Shown: positions 1-6,370 of the stretch, in pieces
Numbering within the stretch: the first letter of the stretch is position 1
How the letters are laid out: each line of letters opens with the position of its first letter
Assembly (NCBI GenBank): GCA_039806065.1
Contig: JBDKJS010000177.1
Location: forward strand, 1-6,370
Origin: JBDKJS01 sp039806065
GTDB taxonomy: Bacteria; Bacteroidota; Bacteroidia; AKYH767-A; 2013-40CM-41-45
Length of the DNA: 6,370 nt
Direction of reading: 5' to 3'
The notes under the pieces: model-generated
The model's database searches: none
Seen by the model: the letters and a program-made list of their open reading frames with translations, nothing else
Told to the model about the DNA's origin: nothing
Position numbers and translations under genes: made by a program

Positions 1-822
1 CATTTGTTGTACCCCATCTCCACTTACATTTCGGTTTGCATTAAAGCCAAGTACAATTTCATTGGTTTGTGTTTTGCTACTGATATAAATATTGGGGTTT
101 ACGATCCATAAATCTTGGATTTTTATACTTGCATTGGCAAAAAAAGTATAGCGCATATCAACTCTTCCTTGAGAAACTGTATTACTAAAAAAACTTTCGC
201 TGGGCCTATTTACATGCATGATACTTAGGCCAGCATTGAAATAAGCATTCTCTGATGCAAAGAGTGCATAGTTTAATCCAACGCCTAAATCGAAATAGCC
301 AACCTGACTAAAAGCAAAAGGTTCATTGGGAGGTATAGTACTTTCAAAAAATTGTCCATTCCATTGATTATCGAATGTAAGCTTTGTAATATCAACACGT
401 TTAGCGGCATAGCCTGCGCTAAACCCTGCACTCAATAAACTTTTATAGCCAAGCATTTGATGGTACGCAATTGATACAGCAGCACTAGTTCCTACTAAGT
501 TTCCACTACCTGCATCATCTCTTTGAAAAGATGCACCAATACCCATCCATCCGTTTTCAAATCGATTCGCAAATATTTTTGTATCAGCCCAAGCACTCGT
601 GGTTTTATATGGGCTGCCTACAGATGCCCATTGAGTTCTAAAATTCCCTCCGGCTCTATAATCAAAATCAGGATTAAACCCTGTATTAGCAGGGTTTACC
701 AATAAAGGTGTATTAAAATATTGAGAGAAATTAAGATCCTGGGCATGCAATTGCATGCTTACAATAAGAAATATTGCAATGAATAGAAAAACAGGCCTAG
801 TATTTCTTACTATACGCATCAT
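1..822 (-). CDS. PorP/SprF-family type IX secretion outer-membrane protein, C-terminus cut by window edge
   Basis: The frame is open for 274 residues from ATG at 822 to the window edge with no stop; family members are usually somewhat over 300 residues, so a modest C-terminal part is missing. Residues 1-27 form a signal peptide: basic MMRIVRNTR, a hydrophobic run, then LHA before Gln28. The mature start NFSQYFNTPLLVNPANTG (31-48) is the family's signature. Others are FRTQW (61-65), GWMGIGASFQRDDAG (91-105), AGYAAKRVDITKLTFDNQ (136-153), FDLGVGLNYA (177-186) and GLSIMHVNRP (198-207). Alternating strands fit an outer-membrane beta-barrel. Family knowledge: SprF of Flavobacterium johnsoniae is needed to secrete the type B cargo SprB. 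Its start overlaps the stop of such a cargo gene, so I infer it serves that protein. ATG819 directly follows ATG822 and could be the start instead. Not in the supplied complete-ORF set because it runs off the window. Family very likely; partner inferred. Confidence 0.93.
   Translation of the reverse strand, partial: MMRIVRNTRPVFLFIAIFLIVSMQLHAQDLNFSQYFNTPLLVNPANTGFNPDFDYRAGGNFRTQWASVGSPYKTTSAWADTKIFANRFENGWMGIGASFQRDDAGSGNLVGTSAAVSIAYHQMLGYKSLLSAGFSAGYAAKRVDITKLTFDNQWNGQFFESTIPPNEPFAFSQVGYFDLGVGLNYALFASENAYFNAGLSIMHVNRPSESFFSNTVSQGRVDMRYTFFANASIKIQDLWIVNPNIYISSKTQTNEIVLGFNANRNVSGDGVQQM
743..758. repeat. Perfect 16-bp palindrome inside the PorP/SprF signal-peptide coding region
   Basis: GCATGCAATTGCATGC equals its own reverse complement and has no spacer. 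It encodes part of SMQLHA at the end of the signal peptide of the PorP/SprF protein. With no loop it would form a poor RNA hairpin, so a terminator is unlikely. A protein-binding site or chance are the remaining options; chance is not excluded. Confidence 0.9.
819..822 (-). promoter_or_regulatory. ATGA start/stop overlap coupling the cargo gene to the PorP/SprF gene
   Basis: On the minus strand the four bases ATGA contain the start codon of the PorP/SprF gene (822-820) and the TGA stop of the cargo gene (821-819). This arrangement commonly permits termination-reinitiation, so helper synthesis would follow cargo synthesis. The leader just upstream has no good Shine-Dalgarno element at normal spacing, only GAG touching the ATG, which suits coupling. 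A second ATG at 819-817 would leave a one-base overlap with the stop instead. Confidence 0.7.
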
Positions 823-3800
823 CTCAATAAAGTTATATCTCCTTTTTTAGTTGCCTTTTCTTTATTAGAAAATTCTATTTGCACGGTATAATGATATACT
901 TCCTGAGGCTGTAACTTTCCATTAAATCGACCGTCCCACCCTTCAGAAGGGTTTGTGCCAACATACACTGTTTGTCCCCATCGGTTATATATCCGCCATG
1001 TCATTTTAGCGATACCAAAACCCCGCACATAAATTTTATCATTCACCCCGTCACCGTTTGGTGTAAATGCATTGGGTACATCGAAACCAGGAACGATGGT
1101 GATATTAATAGACTGGCAACTGGTATCCGAACAACCCGCATCATTATAAGCCACCAAACAAGCATTATAAGTACCTGTGGCATTGTATAAATGCCTAACA
1201 GTAGTATCTCTCAAAATAGTAAGCAGTGAATCGCCATCACCATAACGCCATTGATAACGCGTACCACCAAAACTTTGATTCACAAAATTAATAGGTGTAT
1301 TCGGTAACGTAGGATTTGGGCTGTACGTAAATCCTGCTGTAGGGTTTGCCCTTACACTCAAAGTAAATGTGGTACTGTCGGCGATATTACAAGTTGCCGA
1401 ATCAATAGCCACTAACTTCACGGTATAAGTACCTGTATTACTGTATAAGTGCGTTATATTTCCATTGCTTGTTGTAGTAAGCGTTCCACCATCTCCAAAA
1501 TCCCATCGAAATGTTTGTCCGGCTAAAGAGGTATTTGTAAACACGGCATTATAAGGCACACAGCCTACTGCAGGAGTTTGGAATCGTGCAGAAACATTTG
1601 GGGCAATACGTAATTGTTGTGTAATACTATCTGGCTCGTTACAATAATTAGAATCAATTAAAATTAATTTCACGTCGTATGTACCTGCTGCAGCATAAGT
1701 ATGTGTAACAGGAACTATACCCGCTACTTGTCTTGTACCATCTCCAAAATCCCATCTAAAACTCGCATTGGAAAAAGGCTTGATGGCAGTACTCAAATTA
1801 TCAAATCGATATGTTAAAGAAGCACAGGGTGGTAATTTTGTGGATGAAAAATTCAGCGCGGCTTCATCATTTCGCACTCTAATTGTTAAATAAGATGTGT
1901 CTGAGATATTACAACTAGTGGAATCAATGGCAATGAGTTGAACACGGTATAAGCCAACTAAATTATATTGGTGCGAAATAGTAGGACTTGTAGTTGCAAC
2001 ACTTGGAGAGCCATCTCCAAAATTCCAGACATAATTTTTTGCGAGTAATAGTGTATCAGAAAAATCAACCGTTAAAGGAACACAGCCTGATGTATCTCTC
2101 ACAACACCTTTAATTGCTGAACGTGGCCCTGCAGCAACACCAGCTAAATTGAAAGCTAATTTTATATTCAGCAAATTACATCCTCGGGCAACGCCCCTTG
2201 TTGTAGCCCATGCTCCTGGCGTTCCAACTAATGAGTTAGTGAACCCAACATCTTGATTACAGGAACATATGGATTGATAAATAGTACCATTTGCATCGAA
2301 CCTACTGGTACCTCCATCTACATGATCTGCATACCCCCCATTTTGTCCGAAAAAAGTAGCATACAATAAAGATGCTGCATCCCGCTTCAATACAAAAAAA
2401 TAGAAATCAGCACCATCCGTTCTGGTTTGGTAAGCATCAGAAGTTATTGGTAATGCAGTTATAGGAGAAAGCGGAAAACTATTCTGAGCAGATCCGCCCC
2501 AACCAGATACATACATATTACCACAGCGATCTACTAAAAAAGCAGTTAACGATAAACTTGGTGTATTGGCACTTGAAGGACCAAAATTCGCCGAAAAAAT
2601 ATATGCACTTAAATCTGGCTGTAATTTTGAGATGAAATGCTTACCGCCATCCTGACTTGGGTCTGCAGTATTATAAGGTGAGTTAAGTACTGGAAAAACA
2701 CCCGTGGTAGTACCTGTAATATAAGGAACTGCTGCCCTATCAAACTGTATCCCATAAATAAGATCGTTACCTGTTGTGCCGATATAACTTGTGCTAATTA
2801 ATCGCGTACCAGTTGGATTAACGATTGAAATAAATCCATCAACCTGTCCTTTATGTGTTTGAAAAGCAGCTGCAGCGCTGCTACTACCAGGCATATCGGT
2901 ACTAGCTGTTGCTCCTGCCACATAAATATTTTGATTGGAAGGATTGATGGAAAGTACAAAACTTGCATCGTCGCCATTACCCCCCAATAATGAACTAAAT
3001 ATTACTGCACTTAAATTGTTATTAAGTTTAATGAGTACGGCATCTTGATACCTGTCGGTAGTTGCTGCTCCGCCTACAGTTTGAAAAGCACTAGTACTTG
3101 TAGGAAAATTCGTTGATTGCGTACAAGCAGCAATTAAGATATTTCCTTGATTATCTACAATCACTTCACTTCTGGCATCATCCCCATAATTCCTTCTAGT
3201 AGTTATGGGTGCACTCGGTAAAGTTGATCCATAGTTTAATGCAACGTTTACACCATCATCTGCGGAACCACCGATACGTAGAGAACCTAATAATGCAGTA
3301 CCGCTCGAATTAAATTTAGTAAGTACTATATCAAAGGCACCGCCAGTTCCATACAATCGAAGTGGCGCTACAGTGGGGTAAGTTGCGCCAGATGCCGACC
3401 TACCTGCTACAATTAAATCACCATTTCCATCTACTACTAAACTATGTGGTTGCTCATTACCAGATCCCCCTAAATAAGTTGCATACAAAAGTGAGGTTCC
3501 GTCTGGGGCAAATTTAATAATGCCGATATCAAAGCCCGGTAAACTAGAAGTGCCGGCACCTCCTGCAAAAGATTGCTGAAAAGCTCCATTTGTAACAGGA
3601 AAGCCTGTAGCAAATACAATACCACCCGCATAAAAATTACCGGCCCCATCATAGGTTGCCGTAAAGCCCCAATTATCTGCTGTACTACCAGAGTAAGAAA
3701 TAAATACAACCGCAGGGTCTATAACCAGTGTAGCATTTTTATCATAATTTTCATTGGCCTGAAAACGAACAAAATTTCCTTTTATATCATAGCTACAACT

Positions 3801-4496
3801 AATGTCTTTTTTCCCTTCATTGGTTAGCTGATACGTATATGGAGCTGTTTCTTCAACGGTACCTACTGAGGTTTTAATTTGCAATCGCTCTTCTTTTTTG
3901 CTTAAGCCATCAACGCCATCAAAATACAAAATCACTTTAGAAATATCACCACCTGGGTGAACTACAATATCATACTTCAAGCTTTGATTGCTTGTATAAT
4001 AACGTACATCTATATTGGGGTAAATATTTTTGTAGGTAATAGTTTGAAATATTTTGCAATTACTGGCCCATTTAGAGGGGTCATTTCCAATAAAATAATT
4101 GTTATAAGCAACCAAGGGTTTTTCAGAAATAATTGTAGCATTCGGATCCGCATTTAAAAATTTCACCGCGTAGGCATGCGATCTTACAACAAGTTCATCT
4201 AAGCCCTTATCCCCACCAGGCACAGGCTTACCATCACTTGCCATGTTACCAAGTTTCGTAATATCAGGTTGCCGATGAAAAGATGCAGCCAGCCTTTCTA
4301 AATCATTTGGATTGTGTTGAATAACCCGATATCCAGTACTTTCTAAAATAAATGCACCTTGGGTTAAATTACTCCTGAACTTTACTGTTTTTTCCCACTG
4401 CCCTTTATTTTCAATAAAATCCAAATAATGCTGAGCCACCAATAATTCGGAGGAAAAAAACAAGCAAACTAGTATACCGAGCTTTCTTAACAGCAT
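819..4496 (-). CDS. Secreted T9SS type B cargo: ENKGQW domain, SBBP beta-propeller, four PKD domains, gliding-motility-type C-terminal domain
   Basis: A complete 1225-residue surface or secreted protein. Residues 1-21 are a signal peptide (LLVA before Gln22). Residues about 22-262 match the N-terminal domain found on Bacteroidota SBBP proteins (DUF7948-like): ENKGQW 29-34, YNNYFIGNDPSKW 131-143, VEETAPYTYQ 214-223, ATLVIDP 255-261. About 263-790 holds seven propeller-like units. Four PKD domains follow, with WNFGDG 824, WDFGDG 915, WDFGDG 998 and WRYGDG 1083. Residues about 1138-1225 are the CHU_C/type B sorting domain: FTPNGDGVND 1144-1153, YNRWGQTVY 1170-1178, WDGR 1187-1190. Family knowledge says this domain routes proteins through T9SS to the cell surface or medium. 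No catalytic motif is visible, so adhesin or structural protein is an inference. The recG stop lies six codons upstream in the same frame, so ATG4496 is the first possible ATG. It is not a SprB orthologue that I can recognise. Confidence 0.95.
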   Translation of the reverse strand: MLLRKLGILVCLFFSSELLVAQHYLDFIENKGQWEKTVKFRSNLTQGAFILESTGYRVIQHNPNDLERLAASFHRQPDITKLGNMASDGKPVPGGDKGLDELVVRSHAYAVKFLNADPNATIISEKPLVAYNNYFIGNDPSKWASNCKIFQTITYKNIYPNIDVRYYTSNQSLKYDIVVHPGGDISKVILYFDGVDGLSKKEERLQIKTSVGTVEETAPYTYQLTNEGKKDISCSYDIKGNFVRFQANENYDKNATLVIDPAVVFISYSGSTADNWGFTATYDGAGNFYAGGIVFATGFPVTNGAFQQSFAGGAGTSSLPGFDIGIIKFAPDGTSLLYATYLGGSGNEQPHSLVVDGNGDLIVAGRSASGATYPTVAPLRLYGTGGAFDIVLTKFNSSGTALLGSLRIGGSADDGVNVALNYGSTLPSAPITTRRNYGDDARSEVIVDNQGNILIAACTQSTNFPTSTSAFQTVGGAATTDRYQDAVLIKLNNNLSAVIFSSLLGGNGDDASFVLSINPSNQNIYVAGATASTDMPGSSSAAAAFQTHKGQVDGFISIVNPTGTRLISTSYIGTTGNDLIYGIQFDRAAVPYITGTTTGVFPVLNSPYNTADPSQDGGKHFISKLQPDLSAYIFSANFGPSSANTPSLSLTAFLVDRCGNMYVSGWGGSAQNSFPLSPITALPITSDAYQTRTDGADFYFFVLKRDAASLLYATFFGQNGGYADHVDGGTSRFDANGTIYQSICSCNQDVGFTNSLVGTPGAWATTRGVARGCNLLNIKLAFNLAGVAAGPRSAIKGVVRDTSGCVPLTVDFSDTLLLAKNYVWNFGDGSPSVATTSPTISHQYNLVGLYRVQLIAIDSTSCNISDTSYLTIRVRNDEAALNFSSTKLPPCASLTYRFDNLSTAIKPFSNASFRWDFGDGTRQVAGIVPVTHTYAAAGTYDVKLILIDSNYCNEPDSITQQLRIAPNVSARFQTPAVGCVPYNAVFTNTSLAGQTFRWDFGDGGTLTTTSNGNITHLYSNTGTYTVKLVAIDSATCNIADSTTFTLSVRANPTAGFTYSPNPTLPNTPINFVNQSFGGTRYQWRYGDGDSLLTILRDTTVRHLYNATGTYNACLVAYNDAGCSDTSCQSINITIVPGFDVPNAFTPNGDGVNDKIYVRGFGIAKMTWRIYNRWGQTVYVGTNPSEGWDGRFNGKLQPQEVYHYTVQIEFSNKEKATKKGDITLLR
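822..1085 (-). other. Type B T9SS C-terminal sorting domain (CHU_C / gliding motility-associated)
   Basis: Residues about 1138-1225 of the cargo protein. The opening VPNAFTPNGDGVND, the central strand WRIYNRWGQTVY (1167-1178), WDGR (1187-1190) and the closing VYHYTVQIEF (1200-1209) plus a final GDITLLR are the hallmarks of this domain. Family knowledge: the domain directs substrates to the type IX translocon. Unlike the type A domain it usually needs a PorP/SprF-family partner, which is what the overlapping next gene encodes. Confidence 0.93.
1092..2114 (-). repeat. Array of four PKD domains within the cargo protein
   Basis: Four immunoglobulin-like PKD domains occupy residues about 795-1135, with their W-x-[FY]-G-D-G cores at 824, 915, 998 and 1083, a period of 83 to 91 residues. 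Each core is followed by an H-x-Y near a G-x-Y turn (for example HTYAAAGTY 932-940). Domains 1-3 also share an IDS-x-x-C strand and a Cys near their start, giving pairs C805/C862, C891/C952 and C979/C1036. Domain 4 lacks the first Cys. PKD domains in exported proteins usually act as spacers or binding modules; here they separate the propeller from the sorting domain. Confidence 0.9.
1488..1755 (-). repeat. Pair of identical 19-bp direct repeats (1488-1506 and 1737-1755) in PKD domains 2 and 3
   Basis: The same 19 bases occur at both ends of this span, each encoding WDFGDG with identical codons. The copies are 249 bp apart, exactly 83 codons, so recombination between them would remove or add one PKD domain in frame. 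The equivalent sites in domains 1 and 4 match less well. The identity may simply reflect a conserved motif plus shared codon choice. Confidence 0.9.
2127..3710 (-). repeat. Seven SBBP-like beta-propeller units within the cargo protein
   Basis: Diverged protein-level repeats cover residues about 263-790. Each unit begins with a hydrophobic strand ending in a Gly-rich turn and then has a D-x-x-G-N-hydrophobic strand. Unit starts that I can align are near residues 265 (FISYSGS), 337 (LYATYLGG), 402 (LLGSLRIGG), 498 (VIFSSLLGG), 566 (LISTSYIGTTG), 632 (YIFSANFG) and 711 (LYATFFGQ). Later segments include DGNGDLIVAG 356-365, DNQGNILIAA 448-457 and DRCGNMYVSG 656-665. Spacing runs from 65 to 96 residues, the longest being unit 3 with an insert around 415-442. 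The count of seven is by eye. Confidence 0.75.
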
Positions 4497-4498
4497 AA

Positions 4499-4505
4499 TC
4501 CTTTC
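4499..4505 (-). promoter_or_regulatory. Possible ribosome binding site of the type B cargo gene
   Basis: The 15-bp gap after recG reads CTTAATGAAAGGATT before the ATG. GAAAGGA resembles a Shine-Dalgarno core but ends only two bases before the start codon, closer than the usual five to nine. Bacteroidota generally rely little on Shine-Dalgarno pairing, and AT-rich leaders are often enough. The element may therefore be fortuitous. There is no alternative ATG in frame between this and the recG stop. Confidence 0.35.
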
Positions 4506-4511
4506 ATTAAG

Positions 4512-6370
4512 TTACGATATTTTTCCCCATCCTATTTTTGTTTTCTGCGACTGCAAAAATAGCTTCAACCCTTCATTCTCTGGTTTTTCAAGTTTTTCAT
4601 CTCTTTCAACAATCCATGCTGCTACTTCTTTAGCTTTTTCAAGCACCCCTTTATCTGTAACAATATTGGCCAACTTGAAATTCAATTCGCCACTCTGCTT
4701 TGTGCCTTCAATATCACCTGGCCCCCTCATAGCTAAATCTTTTTCTGCAATTTTAAACCCATCATTGGTGGTACACATTATGGAGATACGTTCTCTGGCC
4801 TCTTTGCTTGCTTTACTCCCCGTTAATAAAATGCAAAAACTTTTCTCAGACCCCCTCCCCACCCTTCCGCGGAGCTGGTGTAACTGAGAAAGCCCAAACT
4901 TTTCAGCACTTTCAATAACCATTACGGATGCATTGGGTACATTTACTCCTACTTCAATTACAGTAGTACTTACCATAATTTGGGTATCACCCTTCACAAA
5001 ACGTGCCATATTTATTTCTTTTTGCTCAATAGGCATTTTTCCATGTACCATACTAATTTTATACTTCGGTTCGGGGAAATAGCTTTTTACTTGTTCATAG
5101 CCTTGTTTTAAATCTTCGTAACTCAGCTTTTCACTTTCTTCAATAAGCGGATAAATGATATAGGCTTGCCTTCCTTTGGTGATTTCTTCTTTCACAAAAT
5201 CCATTACCTGCATTCTTTTCATTTCATTTCTTTGTACGGTAGTAATGGGTATTCTGCCGGGTGGTAATTCATCCAACACACTATAATCTAAATCGCCGTA
5301 AGCAGTCATGGCCAAGGTACGCGGAATAGGTGTTGCAGTCATCACTAAAACATGCGGCGGTATAGATGCCTTCATCCATAATTTAGCCCGTTGTGCAACA
5401 CCAAAACGGTGTTGTTCATCTACAATTACTAATCCCAAATTTTTGAACTGAACTACTTCTTCTATCACTGCATGTGTACCAATTACTAAATGAATCGTAT
5501 CTTCTATTAACCCTTGTAAAATTCTTTTTCGCTCAGCGGTTTTTGTACTCCCCGTTAATAAAGCTACTTCAATTGGCATAGCCGCCAATAAAGCAGCAAT
5601 ACCCTGAAAATGTTGCTGAGCTAATATTTCCGTAGGCGCCATCAAACAACTTTGATAGCCATTATCTGCTGCTAATAACATACTAAGCAAGGCTACGATT
5701 GTTTTACCACTACCCACATCTCCTTGTAACAATCTATTCATTTGATGGCCTCTACCTGTATCCTGCCTTATTTCTTTCAATACTCTTTTTTGGGCACCCG
5801 TTAATGTAAAGGGCAAGTATTGATTATAAAATTCATTAAAATAGTCGCCCACTTTTTCGAATAATACTCCCTTGCTATATTGATTTCTTTGAATGCGAAC
5901 GAGCTGTAATCTTATTTGTGCTATAAAAAACTCTTCAAATTTTAAACGCTCTAAAGCTTTTTTATAGATGGCTTCAGCAGTAGGAAAATGAATAGCACAA
6001 TATGCTTCATACCTACCTATTAATTTTAATTTTACCCGAATAACATCTGGAATATTTTCTGGAATATCGGCAGGCTTTAATAGTTGTAATAATACCTGCG
6101 TGAGCTTGGCTATTTGCCGCCCATTTAAGCCCCTTGCCTTTAGTTTTTCGGTTGAAGGATAAATGGGTTCCCAAAAAGAAGCACCAGCTGATTTTGCGGG
6201 CAAATACACTTCAATTTCAGGATGCACCATTTGAGGTTTCCCATTAAAAAAACTGGTTTTGCCAAACACCACATAATCTGAACCGATATATAAATTCTTT
6301 TGTACCCAATTAATTCCCTGAAACCAAGCTAATTCCAATACACCTGTTTGATCTCTAATTTGCACTACTA
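4512..6370 (-). CDS. recG: ATP-dependent DNA helicase RecG, N-terminus cut by window edge
   Basis: RecG is a cytoplasmic superfamily 2 helicase that remodels stalled replication forks and branch-migrates Holliday junctions. About 618 residues are visible, against roughly 700 in full-length RecG, so the first part of the wedge domain lies outside. Numbering from the GTG at 6365: the OB-fold wedge is residues 1-55 (DQTGVLELAWF); Walker A GDVGSGKT is 215-222; APTEILAQQH 243-252; DEQH box 316-319; motif III MTATPIPRT 342-350; STTVIEVGVNVP 466-477; motif VI QLRGRVGRG 497-505; and the TRG region RGPGDIEGTKQSG 547-559. All helicase motifs look intact. That GTG is an internal Val codon, not the start: the frame stays open upstream through another Val to the edge, and the OB fold is already under way there. 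The gene ends in TAA at 4514-4512, 15 bp before the next start. Identification is secure. Confidence 0.98.
   Translation of the reverse strand, partial: VVQIRDQTGVLELAWFQGINWVQKNLYIGSDYVVFGKTSFFNGKPQMVHPEIEVYLPAKSAGASFWEPIYPSTEKLKARGLNGRQIAKLTQVLLQLLKPADIPENIPDVIRVKLKLIGRYEAYCAIHFPTAEAIYKKALERLKFEEFFIAQIRLQLVRIQRNQYSKGVLFEKVGDYFNEFYNQYLPFTLTGAQKRVLKEIRQDTGRGHQMNRLLQGDVGSGKTIVALLSMLLAADNGYQSCLMAPTEILAQQHFQGIAALLAAMPIEVALLTGSTKTAERKRILQGLIEDTIHLVIGTHAVIEEVVQFKNLGLVIVDEQHRFGVAQRAKLWMKASIPPHVLVMTATPIPRTLAMTAYGDLDYSVLDELPPGRIPITTVQRNEMKRMQVMDFVKEEITKGRQAYIIYPLIEESEKLSYEDLKQGYEQVKSYFPEPKYKISMVHGKMPIEQKEINMARFVKGDTQIMVSTTVIEVGVNVPNASVMVIESAEKFGLSQLHQLRGRVGRGSEKSFCILLTGSKASKEARERISIMCTTNDGFKIAEKDLAMRGPGDIEGTKQSGELNFKLANIVTDKGVLEKAKEVAAWIVERDEKLEKPENEGLKLFLQSQKTKIGWGKIS

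Noticed and set aside
3470..3709. Minus-strand 79-codon open frame inside the cargo gene.
   Set aside because: It is an out-of-frame shadow of the propeller-coding region with no family resemblance.
4454..4460. Run of seven A (T7 on the coding strand) in the signal-peptide codons of the cargo gene, considered as a phase-variation tract.
   Set aside because: A7 runs occur several times in this window, including inside the housekeeping recG gene (about 6245-6251) and twice in the PorP/SprF gene, so there is no sign of special use.
4464..4466. Cys11 in the cargo signal peptide, considered as a lipoprotein cysteine.
   Set aside because: The preceding residues ILV do not fit a lipobox, the Cys is inside the hydrophobic core, and a normal cleavage site follows at A21/Q22.
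4554..4561. TATTTTTG on the minus strand inside the recG 3' end, matching the Bacteroidota -7 promoter pattern TAnnTTTG, ahead of the cargo gene.
   Set aside because: No TTG element lies at about the expected 19-bp spacing upstream (the nearest are 4 and 27 bp away), and the same octamer occurs nearby on the plus strand at 4533-4540, as expected by chance in AT-rich DNA.
523..4887. Plus-strand open frames of 60 to 84 codons (523-705, 972-1190, 3573-3827, 3957-4157, 4666-4887).
   Set aside because: All lie wholly antisense to strongly supported genes, have low-complexity or Ile/Cys-rich sequence and show no recognisable domain.
6363..6365. GTG at 6365 as the start codon of recG.
   Set aside because: The frame continues open to the window edge and the sequence just after it is already inside the OB-fold wedge domain, so the true start lies outside.

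Overview
The window is AT-rich chromosomal DNA from a member of the Bacteroidota. The evidence is a type IX secretion (T9SS) type B sorting domain on one protein, a PorP/SprF-family outer-membrane protein beside it, and a RecG with the RGPGDIEGT form of the C-terminal motif, which I recall as common in that phylum. A Chitinophagaceae-like genus is plausible, but this sequence cannot settle the family.

Three genes fill the window, all on the minus strand and nearly without gaps. In order of transcription they are: (1) recG, 6370 down to 4512, missing its N-terminus at the right window edge; (2) a 1225-residue secreted multidomain surface protein, 4496 to 819, starting 15 bp after the recG stop; (3) a PorP/SprF-family gene, 822 to 1, overlapping gene 2 by four bases (ATGA) and missing its C-terminus at the left window edge. 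No stretch above 15 bp lacks a gene. I saw no RNA gene, insertion sequence, CRISPR array, origin or convincing terminator.

Genes 2 and 3 look like a cargo and its dedicated helper. The large protein has a signal peptide, an N-terminal ENKGQW domain, about seven SBBP-type beta-propeller units, four PKD domains and a type B C-terminal sorting domain. In Flavobacterium johnsoniae, secretion of the type B cargo SprB needs the PorP/SprF-family protein SprF. The start/stop overlap here suggests coupled translation of an equivalent pair. RecG, a DNA repair helicase, has no evident functional link to them, although the tight spacing suggests read-through transcription.

I did not find a clearly new system. 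The most useful observations are the overlapping cargo/helper pair, the inferred seven-bladed propeller with a cysteine-rich end, the graded divergence of the PKD array, and a 19-bp exact repeat that could delete one PKD domain in frame.
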